Of a stretch of DNA of 6,165 bases, positions 1 through 4,500 are shown piece by piece. This stretch comes from Acetobacterium sp. GTDB lineage: Bacteria; Bacillota; Clostridia; Eubacteriales; Eubacteriaceae. Below the pieces are notes generated by a model, which was not told the DNA's origin, ran no database searches, and saw only the letters and a list, made by a program, of their open reading frames with translations. The position numbers were made by a program, and so were the translations under genes. Numbering within the stretch: the first letter of the stretch is position 1; every line of letters starts with the position of its first letter. Where the stretch lies: contig JAKLQL010000406.1 in assembly GCA_022013395.1 (NCBI GenBank), positions 1 through 6,165 on the forward strand, read 5' to 3'.

Positions 1-270
1 GACGGTTTGACCATTATGTTTTTGAGTCGCTTTGGCCTGGAAGTTACTGAAGGTACCAAAGATCATCTGGCATCCCATTACCAGAGTTTTCTGGAACAGA
101 TCGAAGCGCTGCCGGCAGAAGAACAGAAAAAATATAACTTGAACCTGTCCATGGACAAGGTCAACAATACCTATAAGGAACATATCGGAGCGATGGAAGA
201 ACATTTGAATCAACTAAATGCCGGGGCACAGTCTGAAGACTATGAAGAAGAATGGGAGCAGGAAATGTGA
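1..270 (+). CDS. C-terminal fragment of an unrecognised protein, cut by the window start
   Basis: The frame is open from base 1 to the TGA at 268-270, giving about 89 residues. A TTG at 7 and an ATG at 16 could be starts, but no Shine-Dalgarno precedes either, so this is most likely the 3' end of a longer gene. The visible part is hydrophilic and predicted helical: a segment around residues 18-60 contains the run LEQIEALPAEEQKKYNLNL, followed by a charged helix and a very acidic tail ending EEEWEQEM. No catalytic motif, signal peptide or membrane segment is seen, and I do not recognise the family. It lies upstream of the polyvalent gene of a conjugative element, so an element accessory protein is plausible, but no function is assigned. 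Its last seven codons and stop align in frame with those of the fic gene downstream (22 of 27 bases identical over 247-273 versus 1294-1320). Confidence 0.7.
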   Translation, partial: DGLTIMFLSRFGLEVTEGTKDHLASHYQSFLEQIEALPAEEQKKYNLNLSMDKVNNTYKEHIGAMEEHLNQLNAGAQSEDYEEEWEQEM

Positions 271-272
271 TT

Positions 273-329
273 CTGTTTCCCGAGGAAACAGGAAATAGAA
301 AAACATAATCTTGTTTCTCGAGGAAACAA
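273..329 (+). repeat. Hairpin repeat array, copy 1 (two 19-nt units)
   Basis: There are two 19-nt inverted repeats. Unit 1 (273-291) is CTGTTTCCCGAGGAAACAG, with perfect 8-bp arms around CGA. Unit 2 (311-329) is TTGTTTCTCGAGGAAACAA, with 8-bp arms including one T.G wobble around the same CGA. They start 38 bp apart and are separated by an AT-rich spacer (292-310) similar to the spacers of the second array. The outermost pair covaries, C-G in unit 1 and T-A in unit 2, so pairing is conserved. The function is unknown: either RNA hairpins ahead of the terminator or protein-binding palindromes. Confidence 0.85.
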
Positions 330-351
330 AATACAGAAAACACATTACAAT

Positions 352-376
352 GAGATTCAAGCGGATCTCTTTTTTT
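352..376 (+). terminator. Intrinsic terminator after the first gene
   Basis: The stem GAGATTC (352-358) pairs with GGATCTC (363-369), including one U.G wobble, around the loop AAGC. It is followed by seven T (370-376). It lies 82 bp after the stop of the first gene, behind the two hairpin repeats. It is homologous to the terminator at 1435-1458. The short 7-bp stem suggests moderate strength. Confidence 0.75.
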
Positions 377-531
377 CAATCTCAATGACAAGCTCATTCT
401 GATGCATGGTGAACAGGCTGAAGGGAGGTTTTTTAAAAATAGATAATAAGGATGGCATGAATTGTGTTATCATTAGCTAAACATTTTACCGTTGTCAAAG
501 AAAGTATGCTAAGAAAGTGAGGGATGATCGA
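377..531 (+). other. Leader region between terminator and fic; orphan RBS and short decayed frame
   Basis: Bases 377-420 match the leader of the polyvalent gene, but its ATG start is replaced here by CTG (418-420). From that CTG the frame runs 20 codons to TAA at 478-480 and shows no similarity to any protein I recognise. A very strong Shine-Dalgarno-like AAGGGAGG (421-428) has no start codon at usable distance. A 7-codon ATG frame (457-480) has an AAGGA four bases upstream and could be a leader peptide, but support is weak. GATAAT (442-447) resembles a -10 box but lacks a recognisable -35. No convincing promoter for fic is seen. Confidence 0.45.
519..523 (+). promoter_or_regulatory. Ribosome binding site deciding the fic start
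   Basis: GAGGG ends eight bases before the TTG at 532. The alternative GTG at 517, in the same frame, has no purine-rich site upstream. This site and the family-typical N-terminus (MKIEQLLKEI) favour TTG 532. Confidence 0.55.
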
Positions 532-1317
532 TTGAAGATTGAACAGCTATTAAAAGAAATTGAAAATAAAAATAACGTCCTTCAGTCCTGCCGGCCTTTA
601 ACGCAAGGAGAATTAGAACGACTCAACGAATCATTTATGGTTCAGTTTACCTATAACTCCAATGCGATTGAAGGCAATACCTTAACGCTTGGAGAAACAG
701 CCATGGTTTTAGAAGGGCTTACCATTGATCAAAAACCCTTAAAAGATCATTTGGAAGCCATTGGTCATCGGGACGCCTTTGAATATATTAAGGACCTGGT
801 GAGTGAAAAAGCCATTTTATCCGAAGCAGTTATTAAAAATATTCACTCCTTGGTTTTAATCAATCGACCCAAGGATAAGGGGATTTATCGTCGAATACCG
901 GTTTCAATTGCAGGAGCCTTTATCGAGCCGGTGCAGCCGGTTCAGATACAGCCATCCATGGAAGAATTGATTCTAAAGAATGAACAGTGGAAGTCAACAC
1001 TTCATCCAATCGAGCGAGTCGCACGGTTTCATCTAGAATTTGAAGGGATTCACCCCTTCATAGACGGAAATGGTCGAACCGGTCGGTTAATCCTTAATCT
1101 TGATCTGATGCAGAATAATTATCTGCCTGTTAATGTGAAATTTTCAGATCGAAAAAAGTATTATGAAGCATTCGACACATATTTTAAAAATGATGATGTT
1201 TCAGCAATGGCTGAACTGATCGGAATCAACCTTTTAGAACGCATTAATGAATATATCAACATTCTGTCCGATTCTCAAACCCTTGAAAATAATGAAGAAT
1301 GGGAACCGGAACAGTAA
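532..1317 (+). CDS. fic: Class II Fic family protein, probable protein AMP transferase
   Basis: Fic enzymes transfer AMP, or sometimes another phosphate-containing group, from a nucleotide to a hydroxyl side chain of a target protein in the cytoplasm. From TTG 532 the protein has 261 residues; GTG 517 would add five. The catalytic loop HPFIDGNGRTGR (residues 174-185) matches HxFx(D/E)GNGRxxR in full, with catalytic His174, Asp178 and Arg185. The N-terminal inhibitory motif (S/T)xxxE(G/N) is present as SNAIEG (43-48), with Glu47 expected to block productive ATP binding, so the enzyme is autoinhibited and needs no separate antitoxin. A probable target-docking flap lies around residues 120-140 (RRIPVSIAGAFIEPV). 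No C-terminal winged helix is present. The gene looks more AT-rich than the methyltransferase-coding part downstream, lies between two copies of one intergenic module and has a terminator on each side, all consistent with a cargo gene. Its target is unknown. The tail EEWEPEQ resembles that of the first gene. Confidence 0.93.
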   Translation: MKIEQLLKEIENKNNVLQSCRPLTQGELERLNESFMVQFTYNSNAIEGNTLTLGETAMVLEGLTIDQKPLKDHLEAIGHRDAFEYIKDLVSEKAILSEAVIKNIHSLVLINRPKDKGIYRRIPVSIAGAFIEPVQPVQIQPSMEELILKNEQWKSTLHPIERVARFHLEFEGIHPFIDGNGRTGRLILNLDLMQNNYLPVNVKFSDRKKYYEAFDTYFKNDDVSAMAELIGINLLERINEYINILSDSQTLENNEEWEPEQ

Positions 1318-1319
1318 TT

Positions 1320-1412
1320 CTGTTTCCCGAGTAAACAGGAAATAAAAATCATAATCTTGTTTCTCGATGAAACAGGAAATAAAAATCACAATCTTGTTTC
1401 CCGAGGAAACAA
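1320..1412 (+). repeat. Hairpin repeat array, copy 2 (three units, 37-bp period)
   Basis: Units lie at 1320-1338 (8-bp arms with one mismatch), 1357-1375 (T.T mismatch next to the loop and a wobble at the outer end) and 1394-1412 (TTGTTTCCCGAGGAAACAA, perfect 8-bp arms). All have CGA at the centre. The two 18-bp spacers (1339-1356 and 1376-1393) differ at only one base, so the array is a tandem direct repeat of 37 bp whose core is a palindrome. A lone half-site GGAAACA (1419-1425) follows and could pair alternatively with the 5' arm of the last unit. Confidence 0.87.
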
Positions 1413-1434
1413 AATACAGGAAACACATCGCAAG

Positions 1435-1458
1435 GAGATCCAATCGGATCTCTTTTTT
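1435..1458 (+). terminator. Intrinsic terminator between fic and the polyvalent gene
   Basis: GAGATCC (1435-1441) and GGATCTC (1446-1452) form a perfect 7-bp stem around AATC, followed by six T (1453-1458). It lies only 46 bp before the start of the polyvalent gene, with no recognisable promoter in between. That suggests conditional readthrough rather than a simple gene end. Confidence 0.8.
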
Positions 1459-1491
1459 CTTTTCAATCACAATGACAAACTCATATTGACG

Positions 1492-1498
1492 AAAGGTG
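1492..1498 (+). promoter_or_regulatory. Ribosome binding site of the polyvalent gene
   Basis: AAAGGTG lies six bases before ATG 1505. An in-frame TGA at 1487-1489 closes the frame upstream. The only other candidate start, GTG 1496, overlaps this site and is less likely. Confidence 0.7.
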
Positions 1499-1504
1499 AA
1501 TAGA

Positions 1505-4500
1505 ATGAATTCAAGAGAAATACAATATTTTCCCCAAATAGCGCAAGAAAATTTTCAGACACCTGAAAACTGGATGACCTTTCTGGAACAGTCGGCCTGG
1601 CATTATAAGCATACCTTTTACAATCAGATGCTGATCGTGTTCCAACGACCGGATGCGACCGCAGTAACCGCAATCGAGGCATGGAATAAAAAACTTAATC
1701 GAACAGTCAACGTCGGTGCAAAGCGAATTCTGGTGCTGGATGATCAGCTGAAGTATGAATTTAAAAATGTGTTCGATGTGAGTGATACTCACAAACGTAA
1801 TCCGGATGGCCCGGATTTTAAATTGTGGAGCCGGGAAAATGTGGATGAAGTAGAGATTATTAAACGCGCAACTGAACATTACCAGGAAACACGCTCAAAG
1901 CATACCCTGCCATACTACATTATGACGGAAATGAAAGTGCGAAATAAAGATCAGTTTGAGTATTTTAAGGCTGAGATCATGGAGTCGAACAGACTTTATC
2001 TCAGGAATCTGGATGTGAGTGACTTTGCCACTCTGTATGATAACAGTGTGATTTATCAGATTTTATCCCGATGTGGCTATAATCCCAGGGATTATTTTAA
2101 TCCGGAAGATTTTGCACAAATAAAAAACATAGGGAACTTTAAATCGCTGATATTTTTGGGTAATAATGTAACGAGTACCACCAAACCCTTTCTCATTGAA
2201 ATGGGAAAACTGGTGCAAACCATTGAAATGGAACAACTGAAAAACAAAATAGAAGGAGAACTAAAAAATGAGCAAGAACCAGGAAACATTCAAACCTATG
2301 GAATTGACCTATCACCAGGAAGGGGAGTTTCTGACCCCGGATATCAAACCCCTGACTCCACCCAGTCAGGAAATCGGGAAGTACGGGAACTTAAGGAACC
2401 AGTATCTGAAGGAATTCAAGCCGGATCTGTTGATGGAACTGATCTTCGACGACAAGATCAACGAACACCTGGTGGAAGTGGATCAGGCAGCCAGGCGCCG
2501 ACTGGAGCTGATCTTGGCGGGGATGATGAAAAATCATCCGGCCCCGGACAAGAAAACCCAGCCCCTGGAATGGGCGGGTCATATGAACAACCTTCAGAAC
2601 CTGGCCAACGAGATCGTTCTTTCGGAACTCATTTACAACTAAGCCTGTTTAAGCCTGAACAGGAGCCAATAAAAACAAACCAAAAAGCGGAGAGCCAACA
2701 GCCCTCCGCTTTTTATATGCCCCAACATGATATTGATGTCATTCTTCGCAGTGCCGGCAATGACCGGGATAGTCAGTTGCATATTGTGGCACATTATAAG
2801 AAGCAGCTGCCGACCGAAGACAACGTGGCCTTTCTAAGATCAGAATATCGCACCGGTGGCAAAGGCTTTTACATCGATGAAAAAGAAGTGGCGGTCTGGT
2901 TTGATAAAGACGGTATGCAGGTCGCCCAGGGAAGCTCAGTTCAGAGCAATTTTATGAAAACTACCCTGTCCTGGGAACAGGTTGAAAATCGGATCGGGGA
3001 GCTGCTGGAAAGTGGTCTTTATATTGGTCAGGAACACCTGGATAAAGTCGATAGCTTTGAACGCAAAGAACTGGCAAATAAACTCTGGTATCTGCATCAG
3101 GATCGAGCCGGGGGATTTTTCATGGAGGATGAGATTTTCCAGGGAGGATTTCCGGATAGCACGAAACGAATTGGCGAACTTTATACTGATCCGGATAAAT
3201 TGGATGAAATCATTACTGGACTGGACGGGTTTACCCAAAAATATAAAGAAGACCGATCCATTTTGCGTTTTCACTTTCACAAGCTAGATGAACTATTAAG
3301 CCGACTCAGTGATTTAAAGCGGGAGCGCCGGGACTATCAGGTGAACGGGTTTGATTATCAGGAACCGGCGATGTTTATCACCCAGGATGAAGTGGATGCG
3401 GTTTTATGCAAAGGTAGTGGTATGTCCGATGGAAAACAACGGATCATCAACTATTTTAGCGAAAATCATTCACCACAGGAAAAAGCGAATTTTCTTAAAA
3501 ATGAATATGCAACAGGTGGCAAAGGGATTTTGTTACGCCGGGATGAAGCAGAAAAGAGCATCCTTTTATCCTGGCCAAAGGTGGCAAAGCGTATCGATGA
3601 ACTGATGGCCCAGGGACGTTATGTGATTGATGAAGCAAAACGGGTTAAACCTACCGAACAGAAACCAGAAAAGCCAGCAATTCCGCTGGTCGATATTCAT
3701 GATCTACTAAAAAACGTGACCCCGGACGACTACACCCGGCCAGTAATTTATGATTTATTGCCCGAAACCAAAAATAATGCAGAGTTTGGCGAAGTGATTA
3801 AAAACACCTATTTATTCAGCGAAGTTCCGGTACTCGGGAATCTCACGGATGCCTACCGGCAGCATCTTGATCAGAGTGGGATTCGCTTTGAAAAAACATC
3901 GGATCCGTCGATTCATCATTTTTTATCCTGGACGGAAATTGCCGGGGAAGTCAAACAACTCATTGAAGCCGGTCAATACGTCGTGCCAGGAGCATATCAG
4001 GAAATGGACCCGGAACCCTATGTCGAAAGCTTTGGGGAAACTCGGTCATTTATAACCTTTGATCGAGATCCGGAAGATGCTAAAGATCGGGAATTGATCG
4101 ATATATCCGCAGCGGATCAGGATGAAGGGGATCACAACGACCAGAAAAAAACGGATAGCAATACCCTTAAACCGGAAAATTATAAAATTACTGCTGATGT
4201 TTTGGGTGAAGGCTCACCACGACAAAAGTTCAAAGCCAATGTATTGGCAATTCAAACCCTGCAAGAGATTGAAAAAGAAAAGCGGATGGCCACGCCGGAT
4301 GAACGGGTGATCTTATCCCGATATGTGGGTTGGGGTGGGCTGCCACAGGCATTCGATTCGGATAACATCCATTGGAAACCGGAAGTTCAGGAGTTAAAAG
4401 AATTGTTATCTGAGGATGAATACAGTTCGGCCAAGGGATCAACACTAAATGCCCATTATACAGCGCCGGTTATTATCAAAGCCATGTACGGCGCACTGGA

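Larger units (their letters stand above)
247..420 (+). repeat. Duplicated intergenic module, copy 1 (gene tail, hairpins, terminator, leader)
   Basis: This stretch is homologous to 1294-1507. By eye the aligned parts are: 247-273 with 1294-1320 (22/27 identical), the hairpin units, 311-369 with 1394-1452 (52/59), and 377-420 with 1464-1507 (34/44, ungapped). The homology starts inside the coding end of the upstream gene and stops at a CTG (418-420) aligned exactly with the ATG start of the polyvalent gene. Copy 1 has one hairpin unit fewer than copy 2. The two copies bracket the fic gene. Confidence 0.85.
1294..1507 (+). repeat. Duplicated intergenic module, copy 2
   Basis: This is the second copy of the module at 247-420. 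It covers the last seven codons and stop of fic, three hairpin units, the terminator, and the leader with the start codon of the polyvalent gene. It differs from copy 1 by one extra 37-bp hairpin unit and four extra bases after the T-run. Here the leader keeps a functional ribosome binding site and ATG, so this copy may be nearer to the original arrangement. Confidence 0.85.

Noticed and set aside
247..420. MITE or insertion sequence remnant
   Set aside because: The repeated stretch has no terminal inverted repeats or target-site duplication, and its edges coincide with gene ends and starts.
517..531. GTG 517 as the fic start
   Set aside because: No Shine-Dalgarno precedes it, whereas TTG 532 has GAGGG at good spacing and gives the usual family N-terminus. 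The five-codon difference remains uncertain.
1320..1412. Regularly spaced palindromic repeats resembling a CRISPR array
   Set aside because: The spacers are nearly identical to each other, there are only two or three units, and no cas gene is present. These are tandem repeats.
247..1507. Integron-like gene cassette with attC sites around fic
   Set aside because: The palindromes lack the attC core and arm layout, and the homology extends into coding ends. No integrase is visible.
2223..2250. Promoter for tnpV (TTGAAA, 16 bp, CAAAAT)
   Set aside because: The -10 match is poor, and the expected transcript start would fall on or inside the AAGGAG, leaving no usable leader.
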